Part shown: piece by piece, positions 17,182 to 26,340 of the stretch | Numbering within the stretch: position 1 is the first letter of the stretch | Layout: each line of letters begins with the position of its first letter | Assembly: GCA_035509315.1 (NCBI GenBank) | Contig: DATJLS010000003.1 | Coordinates: forward strand, 62,001 to 126,000 | Reading direction: 5' to 3' | Length of the DNA stretch: 64,000 nt | Source: JAKAWQ01 sp035509315 | GTDB taxonomy: Bacteria; Pseudomonadota; Alphaproteobacteria; Acetobacterales; Acetobacteraceae | The notes under the pieces: model-generated | Database searches by the model: none | What the model was told of the DNA's origin: nothing | Seen by the model: the letters and a program-made list of their open reading frames with translations, nothing else | Translations under genes and position numbers: made by a program

Positions 17182-17250
17182 CTAGTGTCCCGACTCGTAA
17201 ATATCGTCATTATGCGTCGGGACACCAGCTCTTTGTTTTCAGTGGCCGCC
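17182..17250. repeat. CTAG-bounded repeat, copy 2 (first half only)
   Basis: Matches the first half of copies at 6608 and 38485: CTAGTGTCCCGACTCG, AAATATCGTCATTATGCG, GTCGGGACAC and the following CTCTTTGTTTTCAGTGG. The second palindrome (CCTGAAATGC and GCATTTCAGG) is missing, and the sequence diverges near 17250. It lies just upstream of the permease start on the coding minus strand. Confidence 0.85.
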
Positions 17251-17377
17251 GTACCAGACTTGTACGGACTCCGAATCGACTGACGAATGCACCGGTTCCC
17301 TAAACCCGACCACACGAAGCGGATCCACCCGAAATTGAGGCTGATTTATCCCTTCCTAAGCGTGGTTTGTTGAATAA

Positions 17378-17690
17378 GAGAACACCGGTGCCGCCTATCC
17401 GCCGACAACCGCAATCAAGCCTATCCTCGACAATCACTGCACCCACATCTCCAGAGAGACCACGGCCTGGCTCGCCCAACAGTGCGACGGTCGCTTCACT
17501 TTCGTATTCGCACTCACCGCGGCTCCTGGCTCAATCTCGTCGAGAGCTTCTTCTCCAGGCGCCTCCGTTCTCTGCTCCACCATATCCGCATCACTTCCCG
17601 GCAAGCAAGGAAACGCCAAGTGACAGCGGCAGGCAACACCGTTGCGCTGTCTTCCGTACCTGGAACGACATGTTCAATGAAACGGCCTGA
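17378..17690 (+). mobile_element. IS630-family transposase relic (C-terminal DDE part)
   Basis: On the plus strand the translation gives ILDNHCTHISRETTAWLA and CDGRFTFVF in one frame, then RGSWLNLVESFFSR and LHHIRITSRQ in another, ending with a short tail and TGA at 17690. These are the catalytic LDNH and GSWLNLVE blocks of IS630-type DDE transposases. A frame change sits between FTFVF and GSWLN near 17510. The N-terminal half and both ends are missing. The relic lies between the binding-protein and permease genes of the sugar transporter. Confidence 0.8.
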
Positions 17691-17717
17691 TGTCGGCCGC
17701 TTCCCGGAAGCGATGCA

Positions 17718-18818
17718 CTAGAAACTGATCGATTTTGGCCGGGTGAACACGACCGGCGACGGACTCGAGCCTTCCCACGTATCCTTGCTTTGCAGATAGG
17801 CGTTGACAGTGTCTTTGGTCACATACTTGAAGCCGGTGTTGTAATCAGTAGGCGTGATCAATCCACCCGTGATGTTATAGAGGAAAAGTTGGTAGATTGA
17901 TATGGCGCCCTGCAGGTAGGCCTGCTGGTCGACTGTAAAAGCCAAGTTCCCGGCGGCGATATTCTGCAACACGGGGAGGCCGACGTCAAAGGCGGCGCCA
18001 CCAATACCCTTCGCCGCCAGGCCCAGCTTCTGGATCGTCTTCGCGACGGCGACGCCATTGCTTCCGCCGCTCGAGAACATAAACTTGACGTTCTGATGCC
18101 CCTGATACCAGGCCTCGATCGAGGCAAGCGCGGGCCCCTCGGTGGCGCCGACGCCGACCTGGACAAAATCGATGCCGGCCGGCTTGAACACGCTCGCGGC
18201 GCCATCCATGCGGGGCTGCTCATTGAGCGAGCCCGGGACGCTGATCATACCGCCGACAAGGTCGCCTTTCTTGACGTAGGTGAGAATGCGCTTGCCTACC
18301 GCCACTCCGGCCTCGAAGAGGTCCTGACCGATATAGGACAATACGTGGCTGCCGGAGCCGGCCGGGGCTTCGGCATTGTAGGCTATGACGGGGATTCCCT
18401 TGCCCAGCGCCTCGTCCGTCACCGCGTTGAAGGCCTTGGGGTCAACCACAGCGACTGCGATTCCGTCGACCTTATTGATCATCGCGACTTTAAACGCATT
18501 CACCATCTCGGGAATGATGTCGTTTTCAGAGCCGGTCCAGGTGTACGAAGTACCCAGGAGCGCGCACATATCGCTCGCACCTGCGCGGACGGAATTGAAA
18601 AAGACGTCGGCAGTGACATGACAGACAAAGGCAAATTTGTAGGCCGGATAGGCGGGCCACGGGTTCTTGGTAGGGATGGATGACGCCGCGTCCGCAGGAT
18701 CAGCAAGGGACCCGAGAAATGGGAGGGTAGCTGCGCCGACACCGGCATTGCGCAGGAAACGGCGCCTGGATCGCGCGTACCTCTGCGGGTCAACTTCGCC
18801 CTGTGCAGATTTGTTCAT
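17718..18818 (-). CDS. Sugar ABC transporter periplasmic binding protein
   Basis: About 366 residues from the ATG at 18818 (GGGAG upstream); a start at 18851 is possible. The N terminus carries a twin-arginine type signal, SRRRFLRNAGVGAATLPFLG, followed by ADAAS. The mature part has the RbsB-like fold: FAFVCHVTADVFFNSVRAGA, VDGIAVAVVDPKAFNAVTDEA, GIPVIAYNAEAP and FTVDQQAYLQGA near the end. It captures a sugar or polyol in the periplasm for the permease/ATPase encoded downstream. The divergent aldo/keto reductase and GntR regulator suggest an aldose such as fucose or arabinose, which is inference. Codons for an unusual loop, GSENDII, give no further clue. Confidence 0.9.
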   Translation of the reverse strand: MNKSAQGEVDPQRYARSRRRFLRNAGVGAATLPFLGSLADPADAASSIPTKNPWPAYPAYKFAFVCHVTADVFFNSVRAGASDMCALLGTSYTWTGSENDIIPEMVNAFKVAMINKVDGIAVAVVDPKAFNAVTDEALGKGIPVIAYNAEAPAGSGSHVLSYIGQDLFEAGVAVGKRILTYVKKGDLVGGMISVPGSLNEQPRMDGAASVFKPAGIDFVQVGVGATEGPALASIEAWYQGHQNVKFMFSSGGSNGVAVAKTIQKLGLAAKGIGGAAFDVGLPVLQNIAAGNLAFTVDQQAYLQGAISIYQLFLYNITGGLITPTDYNTGFKYVTKDTVNAYLQSKDTWEGSSPSPVVFTRPKSISF

Positions 18819-18912
18819 TTTATCTTCTCCCTCCCCAAGAGTCTTGAACAAGCGCTTGATACGGCCTTGGCCTCCCCAGCCAACGCCGCAGCGCAGCGAT
18901 AGCAGGTTTAAC

Positions 18913-18925
18913 TTGTCTTATGACA
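18913..18925. promoter_or_regulatory. Candidate GntR-type operator between the divergent sugar genes
   Basis: TTGTC-TTA-TGACA is a short near-palindrome in an A/T-rich intergenic stretch between the binding-protein gene and the aldo/keto reductase gene. FCD-type GntR regulators bind similar small palindromes, and one such regulator is encoded 1.2 kb away. Weak evidence from position and symmetry only. Confidence 0.3.
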
Positions 18926-19004
18926 TTGTGATATGATGAATTTTGTGTCAACATTTTTTTCGATGCTGATTGCGGAAGCTGGCGGATTGCCGGGAGCGAG
19001 AGCG

Positions 19005-20081
19005 ATGTTCACAGGATTCAGGGAGCGCCGCATTGGCGAGACGGCGCTTGCCGTCATGGAATTCGGTCTAGGCGATACGCCCCTCGGCAACATGTTCGAC
19101 AACATGTATCGGACGACGGAGACGGAAACGGCGGTCGCCACGGTGCACGCGGTCGCCGCGGCCGGAATCCGGTATTTCGATACGGCTTCGATCTATGATT
19201 TCGGCCTTGGCGAGATGCGTCTCGGCAAGGGCATGGCCACGCTGCCGCGTGAGAAGATCGCGATCTCGTCCAAGGCCGGGGATTCGCTGGTGCCAGTCGA
19301 TCCCGGAGAGCTTAAGCCGGGGTTGTGGGATCGGCTGCCGCCGATGCGCGCCGATTTCGATTGCTCGTGCGACGCCATGCCGCGGTCACTCGAGGCGAGC
19401 CCGAAGCGCCTCGACACGCCCAGTGTCGGCACGTCCTATGTCGGCACGTCCTATGTCGGCACGCTGGCGATCCATGATCCGGACGAGGCGGTAGATGTCG
19501 GCGCTGGCGTCGAACCGTTCAGCTGCAGCCACTTCAAGGCGGCGATGGACGAGGACTTTCCGACCCTGGCCGGATTGCGCAGCCAAGTCGTCATCAAGGC
19601 CATCGGTATCGGCATCGACCAAGGCCTGATGCCGTGCGATTTCGCGACAGCGGGTGACTTCGATTATTTCCTGCTGACCGGACGCTACACGCTGCTGGAT
19701 CAGGATTCGATGCGGCGCTTGTTGCCGCTCTGCGAGCAACGTTCGATCAGCCTGGTTATCGGCGGACCGTACAATTCCGGCATCTTGGCGACCGGGGTGA
19801 TCGACCTCGCCACCGGCGACGACCGGCCGGCCTCCCCCGCGATCCTGGATCGAGTGCGCAAGATCGAGGCAGCTTGCGCCCGTCACGACGTTCCACTGCA
19901 AGCCGCCGCGCCGCAATTTCCGCTGCGCCATCCCTTGGTCGCCAGCATCATTCCCGGCGCGCGGCCGGTCGCCGGAGGGGAGGCGAATTTGGCATTTCTG
20001 CACGCGCCCATGCCATCGCAGTTCTGGGCGGAGCTCAAGCATGAACGACTGATCCACGAGGCAACCCCGGTTGGACGCTGA
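19005..20081 (+). CDS. Aldo/keto reductase, D-threo-aldose (fucose) dehydrogenase type
   Basis: A 358-residue TIM-barrel oxidoreductase starting at 19005. The catalytic tetrad is visible: Asp59 and Tyr64 in YFDTASIYDFG, Lys90 in ISSKAG and His157 in LAIHDPDEA. Similar enzymes oxidise L-fucose or D-threo-aldoses at C1 with NAD(P). Directly before the His strand the protein carries VGTSYVGTSYVGT, encoded by a 15-bp tandem duplication at 19425-19463, which would insert ten extra residues next to the active site. The gene diverges from the sugar transporter and precedes the GntR regulator by 12 bp, so uptake, oxidation and control are clustered. Another start at 18933 is less likely. Confidence 0.85.
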   Translation: MFTGFRERRIGETALAVMEFGLGDTPLGNMFDNMYRTTETETAVATVHAVAAAGIRYFDTASIYDFGLGEMRLGKGMATLPREKIAISSKAGDSLVPVDPGELKPGLWDRLPPMRADFDCSCDAMPRSLEASPKRLDTPSVGTSYVGTSYVGTLAIHDPDEAVDVGAGVEPFSCSHFKAAMDEDFPTLAGLRSQVVIKAIGIGIDQGLMPCDFATAGDFDYFLLTGRYTLLDQDSMRRLLPLCEQRSISLVIGGPYNSGILATGVIDLATGDDRPASPAILDRVRKIEAACARHDVPLQAAAPQFPLRHPLVASIIPGARPVAGGEANLAFLHAPMPSQFWAELKHERLIHEATPVGR

Positions 20082-20093
20082 GAGGAATCCGCC

Positions 20094-20837
20094 ATGCGTC
20101 CTCCCGCTGAGCCGCTTGCACCCACGCTGAGCCGCACGGCCCAACTCGCCGAACGGCTTGGCCGCGACATCCGGGACGGGAAAATGCGCGCCGGCACGCG
20201 TTTGCCGACAGAACAGGAGCTGATCGCGCGTTTCCGGGTCAGCCGCACCGTTGTTCGGGAGGCGATGGCCTCGCTGCGCGCCGAGGGCCTGATTGTCAGT
20301 CGGCAGGGTGCCGGCGTATTCGTTGCCGACGACACGGTCAGTCGGCCATTTCGTATCGTCTCAGATGAACTACGATCGTTGGTCGAGGTGGAGAACGTCC
20401 TGCAGCTCCGCCTCGCTGTCGAGGTCGAGGCGGCGGCGGTCGCGGCGGAGCGACGGAGCACGGCGGACCTGCGACTGATCCGTGGCTGCCTCGACCGGAT
20501 CGACGAGGCGATTGCCAGGGGCGAGGCGGCGATCAAGGAGGATCTCGCATTCCATTGCGCCATCGCCGAGGCTACCGGAAATCCGTATTTCGAGCGATTC
20601 ATGCAGTTTCTCGGGCCGGTCATCATTCCCCGGCAGACAATCCGCCTGGGGCTGGAAACGGCCACGGAGCGTCGCGCCTATGTCGGGCTGGTCCAGAGCG
20701 AGCACCGACGTATCTACGCCGCCGTCAGAAAGGGCGACAGGGATGGAGCGCAACGTTGCGTTCGCCAACATCTTGAGGCCGCGCGGGACCGCTACCGCCG
20801 GCTGGTAGCTTCTCAGTCACCGTTCGAGGAAGGTTGA
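20094..20837 (+). CDS. GntR-family transcriptional regulator with FCD domain
   Basis: A 247-residue regulator. The N-terminal winged helix shows LAERLGRDIRDGKMRAGTRLPTEQELIARFRVSRTVVREAMASLRAEG; the GAGVFVADD turn follows. The C-terminal FCD domain has LRLAVEVEAAAVAAERRS, EDLAFHCAIAEATGNPYFERF and SEHRRIYAAVRKGD with the His residues that bind metal or ligand in this family. It likely represses the reductase and transporter until the sugar or its acid product is present. It starts 12 bp after the reductase gene, so it is probably cotranscribed and autoregulated. DNA after its stop is an IS graveyard. Confidence 0.9.
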   Translation: MRPPAEPLAPTLSRTAQLAERLGRDIRDGKMRAGTRLPTEQELIARFRVSRTVVREAMASLRAEGLIVSRQGAGVFVADDTVSRPFRIVSDELRSLVEVENVLQLRLAVEVEAAAVAAERRSTADLRLIRGCLDRIDEAIARGEAAIKEDLAFHCAIAEATGNPYFERFMQFLGPVIIPRQTIRLGLETATERRAYVGLVQSEHRRIYAAVRKGDRDGAQRCVRQHLEAARDRYRRLVASQSPFEEG

Positions 20838-20929
20838 GGTCGGTTGAGGATACGGTGCGAAAACCCTCACGAGTTCGCGATATGGGTGCGCGGGCACGTT
20901 TGGATCTGGCCGACGATGCCGCGCTTCTG

Positions 20930-21305
20930 GTCCGGCCGGCGATCCTGGCCTGGATCTGACGAACGCTGAGATCGGTGGAGGTCGCGCGGGATTCGATCTC
21001 GCTTGCGACGCGCTCCGGGATCGCAGGCCGTCCCAATGTTTTCCGCGCGCCTCGGCCAACCGTATCACCACCGGCATGCGGTCGAGACCCGCAGGTGGAT
21101 GGCGGTACGAGTTCCGTGCCGTCGCCTGGTCGCTCCTGCCATCGCCAGACGCAGGTCTTGGAGGTTGCCGTCGGCGCATGATCTCGTTCGTGCCATGTCC
21201 TTCGGCCGTAAGCAGGACGATCTGCGCTCGCCAGACGTGCTTCTGCAGCGCGTTGCGATTCTACGAAATTGCTTCCAGCCGCTTGCGGTCAAAGGGGGTC
21301 ACCAT
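20930..21305 (-). mobile_element. Fused relics: IS630 transposase start and resolvase tail
   Basis: From an ATG at 21305 the minus strand reads VTPFDRKRLEAIS, an in-frame TAG, NRNALQKHVWRAQIVLLTAEG and GTNEIM: the N terminus of an IS630-type transposase. After a frame change SKTCVWRWQER continues that match. Further on, VIRLAEARGK and LGRPAIPERVASEI with LSVRQIQARI resemble the C-terminal helix-turn-helix tail of a serine recombinase (resolvase). Stops and frame changes make both non-functional. The resolvase part is the weaker of the two matches. Confidence 0.6.
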
Positions 21306-21931
21306 GATCGATATTCCCGTGCGCGTGCAATAGATTCGCAAGCGACCCATCCCAGGGGAATCTTTCTTCGGATTCAAATGTCAGATGTGATCCATTGGTG
21401 TGAGGAATGCGGGCTGGCTCGTTGCGATGTCAAGGCGACGGATGCGGGGTGCAGCAGTCCTCGTCCGTGCCGGGCTAGCAAAGTCAGGCAAGAACCTGCC
21501 GTCGCAGCCCAGGGTATCGGTCAGAATCCTTCCTCCGTGCATTCTGGATAACGGATTTTATCGAGAGAGGCGGCATCGCATACCGCATCCGATCATCCCG
21601 TCGAAATAGGCAGGCGAATGCCTGGCCAGAGTCGCAGGGCCAGAGTCGCAACTGGCGCCAGCAATCTGTCTTGACTCCGGTCCCTTTTCAGCACGCCAGG
21701 CGGACAGCAGACAGTTCGTAATCCGCCCATGCCCGCCTACTATGTCTCCGCATGCTGCGTCCGCTTTCTGAAAGGTCATCGCAGTCGGCAGATGGCCGAC
21801 ACGGGCATGGAACCAACCTCAGCACGATCGGTCCGTCATATCCGCCGACCACCGGACGCGGGGTGCTTGTCCAGAGCGGGTCGTGTTCGCAACCCCTGCT
21901 CGCTGCGGGCTCCTGGGAAAACCTCCCGGTT
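21306..21931. other. Gene-free stretch between relics and gcvP
   Basis: No ORF here has recognisable motifs or a good ribosome site. A short direct repeat, CCAGAGTCGCA, occurs twice at about 21628-21650. It is probably relic DNA downstream of gcvP. Confidence 0.4.
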
Positions 21932-24805
21932 CTACTCCGCCGCCTCCGCGTACGCCTCGAGCGGAGCGCAGGTGCAGAAGAGGTGCCGGTCTCCGTACAC
22001 ATTGTCCACGCGTTTCACTGGCGGCCAATATTTTGCCGTGGCGACAAAAGGCAACGGATAAGCCGCCTGTTCCCGCGAATAGGCGTGCTGCCAGTTGGTG
22101 GAAAGAAGCTCGGCGGCCGTGTGCGGCGCGTTCCTGAGCGGATTGTCGTGCCGATCGAGCCGGCCCGAGACGATTGCCGCGATCTCCTCGCGGATCGCGG
22201 TCATCGCCGCGCAGAACCGGTCGAGCTCGACCTTGGATTCGCTTTCCGTGGGCTCCACCATCAGCGTGCCGGCCACCGGCCAGGACATGGTTGGCGCATG
22301 GAAACCGAAATCCTGCAGCCGCTTGGCGATATCCTCCACCGTCACTCCGGCTTCCTTCTCGAAGCCGCGGCAATCGAGGATGCATTCATGCGCCACCGTC
22401 CCCCGTGCCCCGGCATAGAGCACCGGATAGTGCGCACCGAGCCGGGCCGCGATGTAGTTCGCGTTGAGGATCGCAACCTCGCTTGCCCGCTTGAGACCGG
22501 CCGGACCCATCATGCGGATATAGGCGTAGGAGATCGGCAGGATCATCGCACTTCCGAAAGGGGCCGCGGTGATCGGGCCAAAGCCGCTCGCCGGGCCGGC
22601 AAGGGCGGAAAGCGGGTGGTTCGGCAGATGCGGGGCAAGATGCGCGGCGACGCCGATCGGTCCCACGCCGGGCCCCCCGCCGCCATGAGGAATGCAGAAA
22701 GTCTTGTGCAGATTGAGATGGCAGACATCGGCGCCGATCGCGGCCGGGCTCGTCAGCCCGACCTGGGCGTTCATATTGGCGCCGTCCATATAGACCTGCC
22801 CGCCATGGGCGTGCACGATCGCGCAGATCTCGCGGATATTCTCCTCGAACACGCCATGCGTGCTCGGATAGGTGATCATCAGCGCCGCGAGATTCGTCGC
22901 ATTCGCCGCGGCCTTGGCGCGAAGATCGGCCAGATCGACATTCCCCTGCGCGTCACAAACCACCACCACCACGCGGCAGCCGGCCATCGTGGCACTCGCC
23001 GGGTTCGTGCCGTGCGCGCTTGACGGAATGAGGCAGATATCACGCCCTCCCTCGCCCCGCGATGCGTGAAAGGCACGAATGGCGAGCAAACCCGCAAGCT
23101 CGCCCTGAGCGCCCGAATTGGGCGCGAGCGAGATCGCGGGGAATCCGGTGATTGCCGAAAGCTCCGCCGAGAGCCCGCGGAAAAGCGCCTGATACCCTTC
23201 GGTCTGATCGGAAGGCGCGAAAGGATGGATCTCGGTGAAGCCGGGGAGCGAGATCGGGATCATCTCCGCCGCCGCATTCAGCTTCATCGTGCAGGAGCCG
23301 AGGGGGATCATGCTGCGCGTGAGCGTGACATCCTTCTCCTCCAGCCGCCTGAGGTAGCGCAGCATCGCATGCTCGGAGCGATGAGCGCGGAACACATCAT
23401 GCGTCAGGATCGGCGAGCGGCGAACGAGCACATCGGGGATGCCGCCCTGCGGCTCACCAAGGGAAGAACCAAGAACAGAGGCCAGGGATTCGAGCTCGGC
23501 GACGCTCACCGTCTCGTCGAGCGCGATCGCGACCGCTTTCTCATCGAGCCTGCGCAGATTGAACCCGGCCGTGAGCGCCCGTTCGATCAGCGGGTCCGCG
23601 CCGGCTTCTGTTTCGATGGCGATGGTGTCGAAAAATTCCTCGTGCCGGAGCGAGAATCCGGCACGCACCGCCGTGCCCGCCAAAAGGCGCGCGCCGAGAT
23701 GCACGCGGCCTGCGATCCGCGCGAGGCCCTCCGGTCCGTGCCAGACGGCGTAGAAGCCCGCGATCACCGCGAGCAGGACCTGCGCGGTGCAGATATTCGA
23801 AGTCGCCTTCTCGCGGCGGATATGCTGCTCGCGGGTCTGCAGCGCGAGCCGCATTGCCTTCCCTCCGGCCGCATCCACGCTGACGCCGACGAGGCGACCC
23901 GGCATTTGCCGCTTGAAGTCCTCGCGCGTGGCAAGAAAGCCCGCGTGCGGACCACCGAAGCCCATTGGCACACCGAAGCGCTGGGCGGAGCCGACGACGA
24001 TGTCCGCCCCCATCTCGCCGGGCGGCCTGAGTGCTGCGAGCGAGAGCGGATCGGCGGCGACGATGCCGAGCCCTCCGGCCGCATGCACCGCCTCGATCTC
24101 CCCGCTGAGATCGCGGACCGCTCCGCTCGTGCCGGGATATTGCAGCAGCACCGCGAAGGGCCGGGCCGCAAGAATCGCGTTCGTATCTCCCGGCGCGAAA
24201 TCGGCGATCGTCCATCCAAGCGGCCATGCCCGCGTCGCCGCCACGGCGCGCGTCTGCGGATGCGCATCCGTAGCGATCAGGAATGTCTTGCCCCTGCCGC
24301 GTGCCAGGGCATGGGCCATTGCCATGGCCTCGGCGGCCGCCGTCGCCTCATCGAGCAGCGAGGCATTGGCGATCTCCATCCCCGCGAGCTCGAGGATCAT
24401 GGTCTGGAAATTGAGCAGCGCCTCGAGCCGGCCCTGCGCGATCTCCGGCTGGTACGGCGTATAGGCGGTGTACCAACCGGGATTCTCGAAGACATTGCGC
24501 CGGATCACCGCCGGCATATGCGTGCCGTGATAGCCCTGGCCGATCAGCGATTTCTTGACCTCGTTCCGCCCCGCGAGCGCGGCGAGCTCCTCCATCGCCG
24601 CCGCCTCGCCGAGCGGGGGTGAAAGATCGAGCGGCGGGTCGCAGCGAATCGATTCCGGCAAGGTGCGTGCGATGAGCTCTTCGAGAGACTTGCAGCCGAT
24701 CACGGCGAGCATCGCCGCAATCTCGTCGTCGTTCGGGCCGATATGCCGCGAAGCGAAGGTGCCGCCTTCGCCGAGAGCAGCGAACGCAGCGAGCGCATCC
24801 ATCAA
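21932..24805 (-). CDS. gcvP: Glycine dehydrogenase (decarboxylating), P protein
   Basis: A 957-residue full-length single-chain P protein. It opens with FASRHIGPNDDEIAAML and holds the glycine-rich LGSCTMKLNAAAEM, and the PLP-lysine block VCHLNLHKTFCIPHGGGGPG. It decarboxylates glycine and passes the aminomethyl group to lipoyl-GcvH, releasing CO2, in the glycine cleavage system. Many bacteria split this protein in two; here it is one chain. The ATG overlaps the gcvH stop by four bases, and gcvT-gcvH-gcvP form an operon headed by a glycine riboswitch. Confidence 0.98.
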   Translation of the reverse strand: MMDALAAFAALGEGGTFASRHIGPNDDEIAAMLAVIGCKSLEELIARTLPESIRCDPPLDLSPPLGEAAAMEELAALAGRNEVKKSLIGQGYHGTHMPAVIRRNVFENPGWYTAYTPYQPEIAQGRLEALLNFQTMILELAGMEIANASLLDEATAAAEAMAMAHALARGRGKTFLIATDAHPQTRAVAATRAWPLGWTIADFAPGDTNAILAARPFAVLLQYPGTSGAVRDLSGEIEAVHAAGGLGIVAADPLSLAALRPPGEMGADIVVGSAQRFGVPMGFGGPHAGFLATREDFKRQMPGRLVGVSVDAAGGKAMRLALQTREQHIRREKATSNICTAQVLLAVIAGFYAVWHGPEGLARIAGRVHLGARLLAGTAVRAGFSLRHEEFFDTIAIETEAGADPLIERALTAGFNLRRLDEKAVAIALDETVSVAELESLASVLGSSLGEPQGGIPDVLVRRSPILTHDVFRAHRSEHAMLRYLRRLEEKDVTLTRSMIPLGSCTMKLNAAAEMIPISLPGFTEIHPFAPSDQTEGYQALFRGLSAELSAITGFPAISLAPNSGAQGELAGLLAIRAFHASRGEGGRDICLIPSSAHGTNPASATMAGCRVVVVVCDAQGNVDLADLRAKAAANATNLAALMITYPSTHGVFEENIREICAIVHAHGGQVYMDGANMNAQVGLTSPAAIGADVCHLNLHKTFCIPHGGGGPGVGPIGVAAHLAPHLPNHPLSALAGPASGFGPITAAPFGSAMILPISYAYIRMMGPAGLKRASEVAILNANYIAARLGAHYPVLYAGARGTVAHECILDCRGFEKEAGVTVEDIAKRLQDFGFHAPTMSWPVAGTLMVEPTESESKVELDRFCAAMTAIREEIAAIVSGRLDRHDNPLRNAPHTAAELLSTNWQHAYSREQAAYPLPFVATAKYWPPVKRVDNVYGDRHLFCTCAPLEAYAEAAE

Positions 24806-25173
24806 AGCGTCTCCAGATAGGCTTTGTAGGCGGCCTCATCCATCAGCGCAGAATCGTCCACCGTCACGCCCTCGAGGCGGAAGAACCATCCCTCTCCCCC
24901 GGGATCCCGATTGACGAGCGAAGGATCCTGGACGATCGCGCTATTGACCTCGGCGACACGCCCTGCCACCGGCGCATAGATGTCCGATGCCGCCTTCACG
25001 CTCTCGACCACGGCGCAGGTGTCGCCGGCCGCGACCACGCGGCCCAACTCCGGCAGATCGACGAAGACAAGATCGCCGAGCGCCTGCTGCGCGTGCTCGG
25101 TAATGCCGACGGTCGCGATGGCGCCATCGAGGCTTACCCATTCATGGTCCTTGGTGAAGCGGATTTCAGGCAT
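24802..25173 (-). CDS. gcvH: Glycine cleavage system H protein
   Basis: A 123-residue lipoyl carrier. RFTKDHEWVSLDGAIATVGIT and LGDLVFVDLPELGR are typical, and the lipoylated lysine is in VVESVKAASDIYAPVAG. It shuttles the aminomethyl group from GcvP to GcvT and the reduced lipoyl arm to lipoamide dehydrogenase. It starts 11 bp after gcvT and overlaps gcvP by four bases. Confidence 0.98.
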   Translation of the reverse strand: MPEIRFTKDHEWVSLDGAIATVGITEHAQQALGDLVFVDLPELGRVVAAGDTCAVVESVKAASDIYAPVAGRVAEVNSAIVQDPSLVNRDPGGEGWFFRLEGVTVDDSALMDEAAYKAYLETL

Positions 25174-25184
25174 GCGCGGATCCT

Positions 25185-26294
25185 TCAGCGAAGATAGCGG
25201 TGCGGGACGAAAGGCAGCGGCACAATGACGGAAGGGAGCTTCTTGCCGCGTACCAGCGCCGAAAGCCTGGTGCCGTCGGCAGCCTGCGCGGCTACCACAT
25301 AGCCCATGGCGATCGGCGCATTCAGCGAAGGCGAGAAGCAGCCGGAGGTGACGCGCCCGATCTCCGCGCCGGACACGTCCAGAAGCGGCGTGCCGGCGCG
25401 GGCGGGCGCCCTTCCCTCCGGCCGGATGCCGACGCGAAGCCGCGCCGGCCCGTCATCCTGCTGGGCACGGATCACCGCCGCGCCCGGAAAGTCCCAAGCC
25501 ATGCGGCGACGCTTGCCGATCGTCCAGCCGAGCCCTGCCTCGGCCGGCGTCGTCGTCGTGTCGATATCGGCGCCATAGAGGCAAAGCCCCGCTTCGAGGC
25601 GAAGCGAATCGCGCGCGCCGAGCCCGGCCGGCCGGACCTCGGGCTCGGCAAGAAGCGCAGTGGCGAACCGCTCCGCCGCCTCGGTCGGGATGGAAATCTC
25701 GAACCCATCCTCGCCCGTGTAGCCCGAACGGGCGATGACGGCGGAGGCGCCGCAAAGGGTTCGCTCGGCAACGCCGAGGAAGGAAATCTGTTCCACACCC
25801 GGATCGAGACGCGCGAGCACGCGCACCGCCGCCGGCCCCTGAAGTGCGAGAAGAGCATGGTCCGGATACGGAACGAGCCGCACGGAAGCGGGCAAAGCGG
25901 CCGCGATATGGGCGAAATCGAAAGCCTTGCGGGCCGCATTGACGATCAGCAAAAATCGATCGCCGAGATTGGCGACCATGAGATCATCGAGGATGCCGCC
26001 CCGATCGTCTGTCAGCAGCGCATAGCGCTGCCGCCCCGGCTTGAGGCCCAGAATATCCCCCGGCACCAGATGCTCGAGCGCGCCCGCCGCGCCCTCGCCG
26101 ACAAGACTTGCCTGACCCATGTGCGAGACATCGAAGAGCGCGGCCTCGGCCCGGCAGTGAAGATGCTCGGCGATGATGCCCCTGCCGTATTGGAGCGGCA
26201 TCGCATAGCCCGCGAAGGGAACCATGCGGGCGCCGAGACGCCGGTGCAGGGCATCGAGCGGGGTTGTCGCAAGGTCGGTCTCGTCGTCGGTCAC
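25185..26294 (-). CDS. gcvT: Aminomethyltransferase (glycine cleavage T protein)
   Basis: A 369-residue protein that starts at GTG 26294, with GGAG six bases upstream. LHRRLGARMVPFAGYAMPLQY, AALFDVSHMGQ and RSGYTGEDGFEI are conserved GcvT blocks, the last including the folate-site region. It transfers the methylene group from lipoyl-GcvH to tetrahydrofolate and releases ammonia. It is the first gene of the gcvTHP operon; the start lies about 45 bases beyond the second aptamer of the glycine riboswitch, so translation or transcription is expected to respond to glycine. Confidence 0.97.
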   Translation of the reverse strand: MTDDETDLATTPLDALHRRLGARMVPFAGYAMPLQYGRGIIAEHLHCRAEAALFDVSHMGQASLVGEGAAGALEHLVPGDILGLKPGRQRYALLTDDRGGILDDLMVANLGDRFLLIVNAARKAFDFAHIAAALPASVRLVPYPDHALLALQGPAAVRVLARLDPGVEQISFLGVAERTLCGASAVIARSGYTGEDGFEISIPTEAAERFATALLAEPEVRPAGLGARDSLRLEAGLCLYGADIDTTTTPAEAGLGWTIGKRRRMAWDFPGAAVIRAQQDDGPARLRVGIRPEGRAPARAGTPLLDVSGAEIGRVTSGCFSPSLNAPIAMGYVVAAQAADGTRLSALVRGKKLPSVIVPLPFVPHRYLR

Positions 26295-26340
26295 CGCGCG
26301 CTCCAGAGTGGCCTCCCGCCGGCCCTTTGCCGGCGGAAAA

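Noticed and set aside
23066..24622. 518-codon plus-strand frame inside gcvP
   Set aside because: Antisense shadow of a certain gene; Arg/Gly-rich without motifs.
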